Below are positions 16,216 through 24,032 of a stretch of 43,528 nt of DNA, in pieces. Within the stretch, counting starts at the first letter, position 1. Every line of letters starts with the position of its first letter. The position numbers and the translations under genes are program-made. Under the pieces are notes generated by a model. The model was not told where the DNA came from. It saw only the letters and a program-made list of their open reading frames with translations, and ran no database searches. Origin of the DNA: Candidatus Kapaibacterium sp. (GTDB lineage Bacteria; Bacteroidota; Ignavibacteria; Palsa-1295). The stretch is taken from NCBI GenBank assembly GCA_017882165.1, contig JADGPZ010000001.1:1-43528 (forward strand), given 5' to 3'.

Positions 16216-16854
16216 ATGAATTGGAACATCGTTGAACCGAGTGCTGGGGACAGGATCTTTGAGTGTGATAAGGAGGCTCTCAAAGTGAGCCGAGCAAAAA
16301 CGGATGGGCTGGATTTTCGACTTCTTCCAGAGCCTTTCGTGGGAGATGTTGAGCACGCTAAAGTGATTCTGTTAAACGGTAATCCATTCTTCGATGAATC
16401 TGACATAGAGTACCCACTCAGACAGGAGTTTGAAAAAAGAGCACAAGCTAACTGGCAGAATCGACACGACCAATTTCCATTCTACTACTTTGATCCGAGG
16501 TTCAGCACTTCAGGGGGTGCTCGATATTGGATCAAGAGGTTCAGAGCAGTTACCAATCTTACATCGGCGGATGAAGTTGCGCGTAACGTTGCGGTCATTG
16601 AGAGTTTTCCTTACAAAAGCAAAAGTAATCCCAAGGAGAACTCGTGGCTACGGAAGTTGCCCTCAGTGGCGCAACTCAGACTCTTAGCCGAGAAGGCGGT
16701 TACTCGCGGTGCCGTAGTGATCGCGCTCCGTGCGGAGTGGGCTTGGAGTGAGGTCGCCTTTATTGAGGCATGCAGTAACCCGCAGCAGCCTTATCTGACC
16801 GAGAAGCAGCTTCCAAATTCGTTTCGCTCCATAATTGGGGCTATTAATAGTTGA
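16216..16854 (+). CDS. Uncharacterised protein, possibly uracil-DNA-glycosylase-like fold
   Basis: The product has 212 residues from ATG 16216; the frame is open to a GTG at 16198. Visible blocks are AKVILLNGNPFFDESD, FPFYYFDPRF, ARYWIKRF, AVIESFPYKSKS and RGAVVIALRAEWAW. The ILLNGNPFF segment resembles motif I of the uracil-DNA glycosylase superfamily (GxNPG-like), and the later FPYxSK block resembles uncharacterised proteins I recall from other bacteria, but the C-terminal HPS motif is absent, so activity is uncertain. It is first in a four-gene plus-strand cassette, 6 bp before the next gene. Base composition is AT-richer than tsf next door. Confidence 0.6.
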   Translation: MNWNIVEPSAGDRIFECDKEALKVSRAKTDGLDFRLLPEPFVGDVEHAKVILLNGNPFFDESDIEYPLRQEFEKRAQANWQNRHDQFPFYYFDPRFSTSGGARYWIKRFRAVTNLTSADEVARNVAVIESFPYKSKSNPKENSWLRKLPSVAQLRLLAEKAVTRGAVVIALRAEWAWSEVAFIEACSNPQQPYLTEKQLPNSFRSIIGAINS

Positions 16855-16860
16855 CGCGCA

Positions 16861-17277
16861 ATGCTACGAGTCGGCGAGCCGATACGAATTTCTATCGAAG
16901 AGACAAGGCTCCGCGTCAGCGAGTTCATGGAGGAAGTTGACGAGTTCCTGGGTGCGGACACCTGTTTGACTTGTTACTTCAGCTATGGGCCGCAAGGAAT
17001 GTCGGTGCACGTGAGTGACGTGGTGTCGCAGCGGAGTTACGGCTGGTCAATAGCACAGAATCCAAGTGCCCAGCTATTGTTATATCAAAAGTTGGTTCGC
17101 TCGGGACGTTACGTTGCACCAATCAGGCAACAACGAAGTGATATGGCCGACCTTCTTATTCAGATAGAAGAAACTGTTTCAAGCGACGAAGCAATTGTTG
17201 CATGGCGAGCAATGCGTGATCGGTCGTTGGTGAGAAGACTCCTCGCGAAGCTGAATCAAGCGGATTTGCAAAAGTGA
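16861..17277 (+). CDS. Uncharacterised protein, 138 residues
   Basis: I do not recognise this family. Visible features are an N-terminal amphipathic start (MLRVGEPIRISIEETRLR), a middle with two Cys close together (DTCLTCYFSY), and a helical C-terminus rich in Arg and Leu (WRAMRDRSLVRRLLAKLNQ). No signal peptide is present. It starts 6 bp after the preceding gene, so the two are probably one transcriptional unit, and is followed by a 94-bp gap before the third cassette gene. Confidence 0.6.
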   Translation: MLRVGEPIRISIEETRLRVSEFMEEVDEFLGADTCLTCYFSYGPQGMSVHVSDVVSQRSYGWSIAQNPSAQLLLYQKLVRSGRYVAPIRQQRSDMADLLIQIEETVSSDEAIVAWRAMRDRSLVRRLLAKLNQADLQK

Positions 17278-17371
17278 CGAGAAATCTTAAGACGCCGGGG
17301 GCTTGGAACTCAAGCACCTTTCAATCGGATTCAAATCAGATTATCATCTTCCGCTATCCGAGGAATAACCC

Positions 17372-18252
17372 ATGATAACCGCATTCAAAGACAAGGAGGG
17401 CAACATCCATGTCGGTGTCGTCTCTGAGGCGGAAGGTGAGCGAATTAAGCGTGAGGTCGCATCAAAGGGGTGGGCAGAGCCTTCCGAGAGCGTAAGCGAC
17501 GAGAACCAGAATGTGCCAGCGGAGCCCCCCATGTATCCCTCGATGCGGACAGCAACATCTCGCAAGAACCTGCAGGCGTAGTTGTCGATCTTGCTGCTGC
17601 TGAGCGAGGAGAGCTGCCAGTCAAGCTCGATGATCTCGATGACGGGGAAGAAGATGATGATTTATTTCCGCAGGCTCAATTCCTGCTTATCGAACTTGGC
17701 CTCACCTCGGGCACGGAGGATAATGTGTTCGTTCGAACTTTGACACAAGTTCTTAATGGCTTTAGGTGGCTAACTTACGATAGTAAGAGAAAAATCGTCA
17801 CTCTCCCTGCCGTTGGTGGTTACCCGCCGACTATTGCTCTACCAGCGGCTGTGTTCAAAGATATTCTTCGAAATTTCGCTTGGGGCACGGGTAGCTTGTT
17901 TGAACTAGTTCAGTATGTTCTTGCGTCGCGAAGCTCTCACTTTTTGGAGATGTATTTGACTGGATCGATTTCGTTCGAAACGCTTATTTCCGAGGACTCA
18001 GATTTCCAGAATCTGGTTGATGGACCTATTGACGAAATGTCGGAGAATTTACCTACTGTGGAAGCCTGGGAAGCGATTTTCTGGTCTGAAGGCCCGAAGT
18101 GGAGCGCCAATCCAATTGTCCAAAGGTATTGGTATTACTGGGATCGAAACAAATTTGACTTCCGCCGCATCCTTCACGGATTACCCGAAGAATTTTGGAA
18201 AAGGGAGATTTTTACGGAGGACTTTCTTAACATTCTCAGCCGGTTTCGATGA
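17372..18252 (+). CDS. Uncharacterised protein interrupted by an apparent frameshift at a C6 run
   Basis: Two overlapping frames appear to be one gene. The first starts at ATG 17372 (GAGG upstream) and reads MITAFKDKEGNIHVGVVSEA through NVPAEPP; its partner continues HVSLDADSNISQEPAG through a very acidic stretch (LDDLDDGEEDDDLF) to FLNILSRFR at 18252. Frame change is needed at the C6 run 17525-17530; adding one C joins them into about 293 residues. The alternative upstream part of the second frame (MGRAFRERKRREPEC) looks like antisense-type noise. The C-terminal half is rich in aromatics (FWSEGPKWSA, RYWYYWDRNKF). The family is not recognised. It overlaps the next gene by ATGA, so coupling is likely. 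Confidence 0.55.
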
Positions 18253-18611
18253 GCGAAGCTAAGTTCTGGACGTGCGAGAAGGGAGTTCGCACTAAACCTT
18301 TGCCAATCCTAATCGCGAAGGGGGATCAGCTTTACCAGGCTCCTTTTGGTGCTGCTGCTGGTAAGCCAATCGCTGAAATCCGAGGCAATTGTGTATACCG
18401 GATGTACACGGGGCTAGCAATACCCGTGGCGACCGTAAGAGGTGACAATGTTACGCAAGGCTTCGGTTCTCGGCCGTGGATTAGTATTTCTGGTAACGGT
18501 GCGTACGACACCATTGGTGCAAAAGCCCTCGTCTTCCTGCAAGGTGTGAACTGCACCAAGATGCAGCTCGCGATGGCTGCTGCAATTTACAAAACTGAGA
18601 ATAGGCCGTAG
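18249..18611 (+). CDS. Small beta-repeat protein (beta-flower-like)
   Basis: The product has 120 residues. A degenerate repeat of the form G-x-P-x-A-x-I-x-G-N-x-x-Y is visible (AAGKPIAEIRGNCVYRMY, LAIPVATVRGDNVTQG, GSRPWISISGN), which recalls the predicted four- or five-fold beta-flower proteins; this is a resemblance from memory. The start ATG overlaps the stop of the preceding gene (ATGA), so the two are translated together. It is the last gene of the cassette and converges with tsf across 34 bp. No enzyme motif or signal peptide is seen. Confidence 0.6.
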   Translation: MSEAKFWTCEKGVRTKPLPILIAKGDQLYQAPFGAAAGKPIAEIRGNCVYRMYTGLAIPVATVRGDNVTQGFGSRPWISISGNGAYDTIGAKALVFLQGVNCTKMQLAMAAAIYKTENRP

Positions 18612-18645
18612 CGAGCATGCACCCGCGACGATCGAGTGGGAGTGA

Positions 18646-19524
18646 TTACTCCGTCGCGCCCTTATGCATATCCCCGAGCTGCATTCGCACGAAGCCACTG
18701 ACCGTCACGCCCTGACCGGCTTCCTTCAGTAGATCGGTGACCGTCTTCGCGGCGTCCTTGATGAAGCTCTGCTCCAGCAGGCAATTATCCTGATAGAACT
18801 TCTCAAGCTTGTTCTTGGCAATGCGGTCGATGATCTCTTCCTTCTTGCCTTCGTTGCGGGCCTGGGTGCGGTAGATGTCGATCTCCTTCTCGATCTGATC
18901 GGACTTGATCTCATCGCGGCGGACCGACATCGGGTTCATCGCGGCGATCTGCATCGCAATATCACGACCAATCGCGCTCGCCGCACCGTCCTTGGTGCCG
19001 CTGACCGGAGTACCGCTCAACGCAACCAGCACACCGAGCTTTGAACCGGGGTGGATATAACTCGTCACGAAGCCGTTCGGCTCGGAGAGCATCTCGAACC
19101 GGCGCGCTTCGAGCTTCTCGCCAAGTCGTCCGGTCTGCGCGCCAACTTCTTCGGCGATCGTTGCGCCGCTGGCAAGCTTCGAAAGTAAAAACTGCTCGTG
19201 CGAATTTGGATTCGCCTTGAGTGCCGCGTGCGCGATGTCCTGCGCGAACTGCATGAACGTCTCGTTGCGCGCGACGAAATCGGTCTCGGAATTCACTTCG
19301 GCCAAGACGGCACGCGTCTTATCCTCGGAGACCGAGGAGACGACGACGCCCTCTTTGGCGACGCGATCGGCGCGCTTGGCCGCGGAGGCCGCGCCCCGCT
19401 TGCGCAGGAATTCGATCGCCTGTTCTTCGTTGCCGTTGGCCTCTTCGAGAGCCTTCTTACAATCTGCCATGCCTGCGCCGGTCTTATCGCGCAGGTGCTT
19501 TACGAGTGCGGGAGATACTGCCAT
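18646..19524 (-). CDS. tsf: Translation elongation factor Ts
   Basis: The product has 292 residues. EF-Ts exchanges GDP for GTP on EF-Tu. The N-terminal UBA-like region reads VKHLRDKTGAGMADCKKALE, and SETDFVARNETF is the EF-Ts signature. The C-terminal end LLKEAGQGVTVSGFVRMQLG is typical. Length is ordinary. It is the last gene in rplM-rpsI-rpsB-tsf; rpsB-tsf is the normal bacterial pairing. Confidence 0.97.
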   Translation of the reverse strand: MAVSPALVKHLRDKTGAGMADCKKALEEANGNEEQAIEFLRKRGAASAAKRADRVAKEGVVVSSVSEDKTRAVLAEVNSETDFVARNETFMQFAQDIAHAALKANPNSHEQFLLSKLASGATIAEEVGAQTGRLGEKLEARRFEMLSEPNGFVTSYIHPGSKLGVLVALSGTPVSGTKDGAASAIGRDIAMQIAAMNPMSVRRDEIKSDQIEKEIDIYRTQARNEGKKEEIIDRIAKNKLEKFYQDNCLLEQSFIKDAAKTVTDLLKEAGQGVTVSGFVRMQLGDMHKGATE

Positions 19525-19564
19525 GGGGAAGTGCTGATGCTAAAGTGCTAAGTTCTCTTTCAAA

Positions 19565-19594
19565 GTCCTATCGGACAGATCGATCCGATAGGAC
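19565..19594. repeat. Hairpin in the rpsB-tsf gap
   Basis: GTCCTATCGGA and TCCGATAGGAC form a perfect 11-bp stem around an 8-nt loop; the overlapping pair ACAGATCG and CGATCTGT can form a competing stem. Just tsf-proximal of it, ATGCTAAAGTGCTAAG resembles the sequence at 41053-41069. It could attenuate tsf relative to rpsB or be repeat debris. Confidence 0.5.
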
Positions 19595-19603
19595 CGATCT
19601 GTG

Positions 19604-20431
19604 CTATTCGGCTGCGGTTGCCGGTACCGGCTGCACCGGAATGATCTCGAAATCCGAGGCTTGCAGTTCGACTCTGCGGCCGCGGCGCTCGATCGGGATG
19701 CGCTCTTCGCGATGCTCGGTCGCTACGCTCTCATCCGTCTTCTTGGCGCGAGCTGCTGCGCGGCCATTGTTGATCGCATCCGCAAACGCATGGACGAAGA
19801 GCTGCACTGACTTGAGCGCGTCGTCGTTCGCCGGGATCGGATAATCGACCAGATCGGGATCGACGTTCGTATCGACCAGCGCAAAAATCGGAATGCCAAG
19901 CTTGCGCGCTTCTTCGACCGCGATGTGCTCCTTCTTGATGTCGATGATGAGCATCGCCGAAGGCAGTCCGCGCATCTCGACGATACCGCCGAGGATGTTC
20001 GTCAGCTTTTCCTTCTCGCGCGAGAAGTCCAAACGCTCGCGCTTGGTGAAGTTGTCGATCGAGCCTTCTTCCTCCATCTTCTCAATCTGCTGCAGACGCT
20101 TGAGCGACTTGCGGATCGTGGCGAAGTTGGTGAGCATGCCGCCCAACCAGCGGTCGGTGGCGTAAAACTGTCCTGAGCGCTCGGCCTCCTCGTGGACCAT
20201 CTGGCGGAGCTGCTTCTTGGTGGAGACGAAGAGGAATCGCTTGCCTTCGGCGGCGAGCTTCTCCGCAGCCTCCAGCGCTTCTTCGGCGAGGGCCTGCGTC
20301 TTCTTGAGATCGATGATGTGGATCCCGTTGCGCTCCATGAAGATGTACGGTTTCATCTTCGGATTCCAACGGCGGGTCAAATGACCGAAATGCGCGCCCG
20401 AGGCGAGGAGGTCTTCTAAACTGATTCTCAT
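19604..20431 (-). CDS. rpsB: 30S ribosomal protein S2
   Basis: The product has 275 residues. S2 sits on the back of the 30S head-body junction and recruits S1. Motifs include [30 protein letters not shown] at the start (first 20 residues are the diagnostic part), [25 protein letters not shown] and [16 protein letters not shown] charged C-terminal tail of about 50 residues is typical for the FCB group. It is upstream of tsf by 79 bp. Confidence 0.97.
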   Translation of the reverse strand: MRISLEDLLASGAHFGHLTRRWNPKMKPYIFMERNGIHIIDLKKTQALAEEALEAAEKLAAEGKRFLFVSTKKQLRQMVHEEAERSGQFYATDRWLGGMLTNFATIRKSLKRLQQIEKMEEEGSIDNFTKRERLDFSREKEKLTNILGGIVEMRGLPSAMLIIDIKKEHIAVEEARKLGIPIFALVDTNVDPDLVDYPIPANDDALKSVQLFVHAFADAINNGRAAARAKKTDESVATEHREERIPIERRGRRVELQASDFEIIPVQPVPATAAE

Positions 20432-20528
20432 GTCAATGTTTTGGTTGGTTTCTCTACGGAGTCACGACGCAATTCGCCGAAGCGAACACCATGCGGCGTG
20501 ACTGAACCCGTATCTGTTGTAATTTCTT

Positions 20529-20621
20529 CTCCCCCTTCTCCCAGCAGGGAGAAGGGGGTGGGGGGATGAGGCGTCTCGCGGGTTGGCCTCACCCCAACCC
20601 CTCTCCCTGCTGGGAGAGGGG
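20529..20621. repeat. CTCCCAGCAGGGAG palindromic repeat, two facing copies
   Basis: Between rpsI and rpsB lie two facing GC-rich units: CTCCCAGCAGGGAG flanked by C5/G5 runs, GATGAGG, then CCTCACCCC and CTCCCTGCTGGGAG. The right unit, read on the minus strand, closely matches the 51-bp copy inside the VWA gene at 38222-38272 apart from single-G length differences. Confidence 0.8.
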
Positions 20622-20631
20622 CTTTAATTCT

Positions 20632-21036
20632 TTATCGCTTCGAGAACTGGAAGCGCTTGCGGGCCTTTGGCTGGCCGGACTTCTTCCGCTCGACCATACG
20701 CGGATCGCGCGTCATCAGGTCGGCCTTGCGGAGCAGCGGCTTGTTCTCTTCGTTCATCTCCGAAAGCGCGCGGGCAATGCCCAAACGGACTGCGCCGGAC
20801 TGACCCGTCGTGCCGCCGCCATTCACGTTCGCCTTCACATGGAAGCTGCCGAACGTGTTCGTCACCTTGAACGGACGCACCACATCATCGCGGTGCAGCG
20901 AGTTCGGGAAGAAGTTCTCGAACGTCCGGCCGTTGATTGTGATGAGCGCCTCCTGGCCTGACGCGACCGGAGTAAGAAAGATGCGCGCGACCGAATTCTT
21001 CCGCCGCCCGACATAAATTGTTGCTTGTTTTGCCAC
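20632..21036 (-). CDS. rpsI: 30S ribosomal protein S9
   Basis: The product has 134 residues. S9 lies at the 30S P site, and its C-terminal tail contacts the P-site tRNA. Motifs are YVGRRKNSVARIFL, NGGGTTGQSGAVRLGIARAL, LLRKADLMTRDPRMVERKK and the final KKSGQPKARKRFQFSKR. It normally follows rplM, as here, but the two are split by a 131-bp palindromic repeat. Confidence 0.97.
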   Translation of the reverse strand: MAKQATIYVGRRKNSVARIFLTPVASGQEALITINGRTFENFFPNSLHRDDVVRPFKVTNTFGSFHVKANVNGGGTTGQSGAVRLGIARALSEMNEENKPLLRKADLMTRDPRMVERKKSGQPKARKRFQFSKR

Positions 21037-21054
21037 TATGCTATTCTAATAACT

Positions 21055-21185
21055 GTCATTGCGAGGAGGGCTTTAGCCCTCCGAAGCAATCCCGCTCTCG
21101 TTAGCCGAACTGCTTAGTAAACCTGTTAGGGATTGCTTCGTCGCTCCGCCGAGCGTGGTCGCTGGCCGTCGCTCCTCGCAATGAC
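21055..21185. repeat. REP-like palindrome, GTCATTGCGAGGAG family (copy 2)
   Basis: This unit begins GTCATTGCGAGGAG and ends CTCCTCGCAATGAC, with CGAAGCAATCCC and GGGATTGCTTCG inside. It shares ends and inner blocks with 14396-14498. It occupies nearly the whole rplM-rpsI gap, so the ribosomal transcript must carry this structure. Confidence 0.8.
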
Positions 21186-21193
21186 CCTAAATT

Positions 21194-21655
21194 CTAAAGA
21201 CTTAGCGGTACCGGATTCTGCGCCGCATGTTCGTGCGCGCTTCCGGCATAGACCTTCAGCTTCATGTAGGTCTTGCGGCCCAGCGAGTTCTTCGGAAGCA
21301 TCCCCTTGACCGCCTCTTCGATGATGCGCTCGGGGTGCTTCGCCATCAACTCCGAAAACTTTTCGTGGCGGTCGCCGCCCGGATAGAGCGTATTATGGTA
21401 ATACGTCTTCTGCTCCATGCGCTTGCCGGTCATCTTCACCTTCTCGGCATTGATGACGACGACGAAATCGCCGGTATCGACATGCGGCGAAAAAGTCGCC
21501 TTGTGCTTGCCGCGAAGGATGGTCGCGACGCGCGTGGCCAAACGGCCCACGGTCTGCCCGTCAGCATCTACCAGATGCCACTTTCGCTCGACTTCGCTCT
21601 GCTTCGTGGAGCGGGTGATCCGCCCGTTTTCGATGGTATTCTTGCTCGTCGCCAC
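21194..21655 (-). CDS. rplM: 50S ribosomal protein L13
   Basis: The product has 153 residues. L13 is an early 50S assembly protein. Motifs are [50 protein letters not shown] and [19 protein letters not shown]. It heads the rplM-rpsI-rpsB-tsf run. The first 20 or so residues ([17 protein letters not shown]) form the short N-terminal extension often present in the FCB group. Confidence 0.97.
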   Translation of the reverse strand: MATSKNTIENGRITRSTKQSEVERKWHLVDADGQTVGRLATRVATILRGKHKATFSPHVDTGDFVVVINAEKVKMTGKRMEQKTYYHNTLYPGGDRHEKFSELMAKHPERIIEEAVKGMLPKNSLGRKTYMKLKVYAGSAHEHAAQNPVPLSL

Positions 21656-21685
21656 TTCGTTTTCCTCTAAAATCTACCAAATTGA

Positions 21686-21708
21686 CCCCCTCCTTCCTAA
21701 GGAGGGGG
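21686..21708. repeat. GC-rich hairpin upstream of rplM
   Basis: CCCCCTCCTT and AAGGAGGGGG form a perfect 10-bp stem with a 3-nt loop, 31 bp before the rplM start. It lies between the stop of the minus-strand TIR gene and rplM, so it may insulate the two, but no T-run follows. It resembles the GC-rich repeats at 20529 and 38222. Confidence 0.5.
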
Positions 21709-21832
21709 CAGGGGGAGGTTGTCAACATTTTCCCCTAAAACCCCTTTTTTTCAGCCGCGCTATAAGCCTCTGGGAGGGGTGAAAGTTCCAGTTAAGCACC
21801 GAGTCCCCACGAAGCATGATGCGCAATATCGC

Positions 21833-23278
21833 TCAAAACAACTGCATACTTACCCGCGGGTCATTCTCCGTAAGAATTTGCCATTCGATACCCGGGTGTT
21901 TGCCAAAGAATCTTTTGCAGGCTGTCTCGAGATCAGGGGCTTCAATCTCGAAGTAAACGTCATCGCGACCATCGAAGGGGACTGCCTTGAGTTGCTGAAG
22001 CTGAACATGCATCCAAGAGCGAAAAATGTACTTCCCCGGCCCGGGCTCTATGCTTCCCTTCTCGCCATTGAATTGAATAATGAGATAGAGGAATTCGACC
22101 CCATTTGCCTTGGTGATTATATCAGCAGCGGAGCCACCATCCTCAATCTTCACGACAACACTGAAGCCAAGCCTTTTAAGGCCAAAGTGCAGTGCGGCAT
22201 TGTCATGGTGATATCCGTCAAAGTACCCGCGGGCTGCTGCTCTTTGGAGGTTATCCTCACTATACAAATCAAGTATCCGGGTTCGATCCTTGATCCCATC
22301 CATTCGGTCAGACCTGCCGTTATCAAAATTGACCGAGTAGATTTTCTCCGGGATATCCAAAGCAGTCTCGGTCACTTCCTGAGTGGGCACAGCACTTAGG
22401 ACTGAAGCAAACTTGCTGAGTCCTCTCGTCCATTGGGCGGCGCTCGAATTGGGGATTCTCAATTTCTTATCGAGAAGGTCCTTGAGTGTTGCCATTTCGG
22501 ACGCTTCATCGGCAAGAATTTGATGTTTGGGTTCAAGGAGAACGCCAATCGGCCCTTTCGCTAATGGTGGTAACAAAACCGGGATAATGTGTCTTCCCAA
22601 TATCCATGCAGCGCCTAGTTCGTTCATGCAAATGGCGCTGCTCAAATATGCTTTCGAAATCACTGCCACGAATACTTCCGCGACATGAAGTTGCGAATGA
22701 ATTCTCTCTCGAAAATCAGCGCCTGGTTCATTGCCGAGACCATCAATCGACGTGCAATAAATATCATTGACGGTATTTAGTCCGAGGCCTGTTTGAAGTA
22801 CATCGTCGACAAGACTTTCGACGAGCAACTTGTCTTCTGAGCAATGGCTGACAAAAACTCGTTGCGTTATTCCGAGTATTGTGGGTGGGAGACTCGCGAA
22901 AGCTACGGGCATCACACTTGTTGAGACCACTTTAGTAGCACTTTGATTTTTGTCAGCCCTCAAAAGTTTTGGATTTCTGTTAACCCTTCGTTCCAGTGCT
23001 CTGAGCTCTCCCAGCACTTCGGTCACACAGTTATGGCTGGCCTGATTCAGGAAGTTTCTAGTACCCTGATCATAAATTGCATTAATCCTTAAAGCTGGTG
23101 TAGAATCCACGAGTTCGTCTCCAAGGAAGTCAACAACCTCGGACATGAATTGCGTAAACTGATTCTCTGCCGCATGTTCTAGGAATAGACTATCTCTGGT
23201 TTGGATAAATCGATTCAGGAATCTCTCATTCTGAGAGATGTAATGAAGAAGCTCCTTTTTAAACTCGTCTGCAGTCAT
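21833..23278 (-). CDS. TIR-domain protein with unrecognised flanking domains
   Basis: The product has 481 residues. Residues 1-110 are helical (FKKELLHYISQNERFLNRF and following). Residues 138-285 form a TIR domain: RVFVSHCSEDKLLVESLVDD, a linker with the expected acidic positions, and E220 in SSAICMNELGAAW at the NADase glutamate position. Residues 310-481 are a separate alpha/beta region (FDGYHHDNAALHFGL, GVEFLYLIIQFNGEKG, YIFRSWMHVQLQQL) that I do not recognise; it may sense a trigger or bind a partner. There is no signal peptide. TIR proteins with extra sensor-like domains are common in anti-phage immunity, where NAD depletion kills infected cells. Its minus-strand neighbours are a HicAB toxin-antitoxin and a small antitoxin-like gene. 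Base composition is AT-richer than the ribosomal genes downstream. Confidence 0.8.
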   Translation of the reverse strand: MTADEFKKELLHYISQNERFLNRFIQTRDSLFLEHAAENQFTQFMSEVVDFLGDELVDSTPALRINAIYDQGTRNFLNQASHNCVTEVLGELRALERRVNRNPKLLRADKNQSATKVVSTSVMPVAFASLPPTILGITQRVFVSHCSEDKLLVESLVDDVLQTGLGLNTVNDIYCTSIDGLGNEPGADFRERIHSQLHVAEVFVAVISKAYLSSAICMNELGAAWILGRHIIPVLLPPLAKGPIGVLLEPKHQILADEASEMATLKDLLDKKLRIPNSSAAQWTRGLSKFASVLSAVPTQEVTETALDIPEKIYSVNFDNGRSDRMDGIKDRTRILDLYSEDNLQRAAARGYFDGYHHDNAALHFGLKRLGFSVVVKIEDGGSAADIITKANGVEFLYLIIQFNGEKGSIEPGPGKYIFRSWMHVQLQQLKAVPFDGRDDVYFEIEAPDLETACKRFFGKHPGIEWQILTENDPRVSMQLF

Positions 23279-23358
23279 AGATTACAATTAAGATTCGCCT
23301 CACACCGCATTCCAATTTCATAGGCCTTCGCGGCTGGCGCAGGCACAGGCCATTACCG

Positions 23359-23388
23359 TTACAACGCCCGTGTCCGGGCTTCAAATCC
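23359..23388 (+). repeat. 30-nt direct repeat, left copy
   Basis: TTACAACGCCC-G-TGTCCG-GG-CTTCAAATCC matches 24303-24332 at 27 of 30 positions. The two copies bracket the antitoxin-like gene and hicBA. A surrounding stem (GCGCAGGCACAGG with CCTGTGTGCGC) is visible at this copy only. In the gap 23279-23482 I see no gene. Confidence 0.6.
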
Positions 23389-23482
23389 TGTGTGCGCTGC
23401 TGGCGCGGGTACCCCAGGGTTCCGCTCCGCTACTCCCTGACTAATTACCTTCGTGGCCGCGCGTTTTGATACAGTGCCTTTT

Positions 23483-23698
23483 TCATCGCTCATTCGCCTC
23501 GTCACGATTGAACTTGAATCCGCGAAGGTCAAGGCGGATGGCCCTAAAATGGGCATGCACGTCTTCGAGCGAAGTGAATCGTCTTTTTCCATTCTCCTCC
23601 AAATCGTCGAGTGTAACCTTGACCGCGTGCCCGATCATTTCGCGGGGCACGTCCAGCTTGACCGATTCCTCTGTGGGTGTAATAATTTGTGTGAACAT
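23483..23698 (-). CDS. Small antitoxin-like protein, 71 residues
   Basis: The sequence starts MFTQIITPTEESVKLDVPRE and continues with an amphipathic stretch (VKVTLDDLEENG) and a charged C-terminus (LDLRGFKFNRDEANE). The N-terminal strand followed by a helix resembles the DNA-binding halves of VapB or Phd-type antitoxins, but I cannot assign a family. It lies 63 bp downstream of hicB on the same strand, and no toxin of another type accompanies it. Confidence 0.5.
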   Translation of the reverse strand: MFTQIITPTEESVKLDVPREMIGHAVKVTLDDLEENGKRRFTSLEDVHAHFRAIRLDLRGFKFNRDEANER

Positions 23699-23761
23699 AG
23701 ATCTTAGTCCTTACTGAGACAAAAGCGGGCCAGAGGCTACTTCGTTTCGCCACTTCGACGC

Positions 23762-24031
23762 TTAGTTCGCCACTGCTTGCCGGATGCGATCGAGGAAGCG
23801 GTCGGTGTCCGGTTTTGGAATGGTTGTGTCGCGTGGTGTCGCGAGCCAGAGTGCGAGGACGCGTTCAAGCTCGGTGATGCATTCGAATTCCGTCTCACCT
23901 TGCGCGAGGCATCCTTTGAGTTCTGGAATTTCGGCAACGTAGCCTCCGTCCGGGTCCGGGTATAAGAGGACTGGGTAGGGGAGATTCCACTTCGCCGCTG
24001 CGTTGCCAGCAACCACTGATCCATGTGCCAT
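23762..24031 (-). CDS. hicB: HicB family antitoxin
   Basis: The product has 89 residues. HicB neutralises HicA and usually represses the operon. The core YPVLLYPDPDGGYVAEIPEL followed by KGCLAQGETEFECITELERV and IPKPDT near the end is the standard partial RNase H-like HicB fold. It starts one base after the hicA stop codon, so the pair is tightly coupled. There is no obvious C-terminal DNA-binding domain, so regulation may rely on another protein such as the neighbouring 71-residue one. Confidence 0.85.
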   Translation of the reverse strand: MAHGSVVAGNAAAKWNLPYPVLLYPDPDGGYVAEIPELKGCLAQGETEFECITELERVLALWLATPRDTTIPKPDTDRFLDRIRQAVAN

Positions 24032-24032
24032 A

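Noticed and set aside
17525-17530. Programmed -1 frameshifting at the C6 run
   Set aside because: The zero-frame context is GAG CCC CCC, which is not a perfect X XXY YYZ heptamer, and no strong downstream stem was found; an indel explains it more simply.
13637-21185. The dispersed palindromes as a possible CRISPR array
   Set aside because: The units are far apart, unequal in length and lack regular spacers; no cas gene is visible.
21719-22399. A 226-codon plus-strand frame
   Set aside because: Antisense to the C-terminal region of the TIR protein, which has the better protein character.
23331-23400. A degenerate tRNA at the left 30-nt repeat
   Set aside because: TTCAAAT resembles a T-loop, but its flanks do not form a 5-bp stem and no anticodon arm can be drawn.
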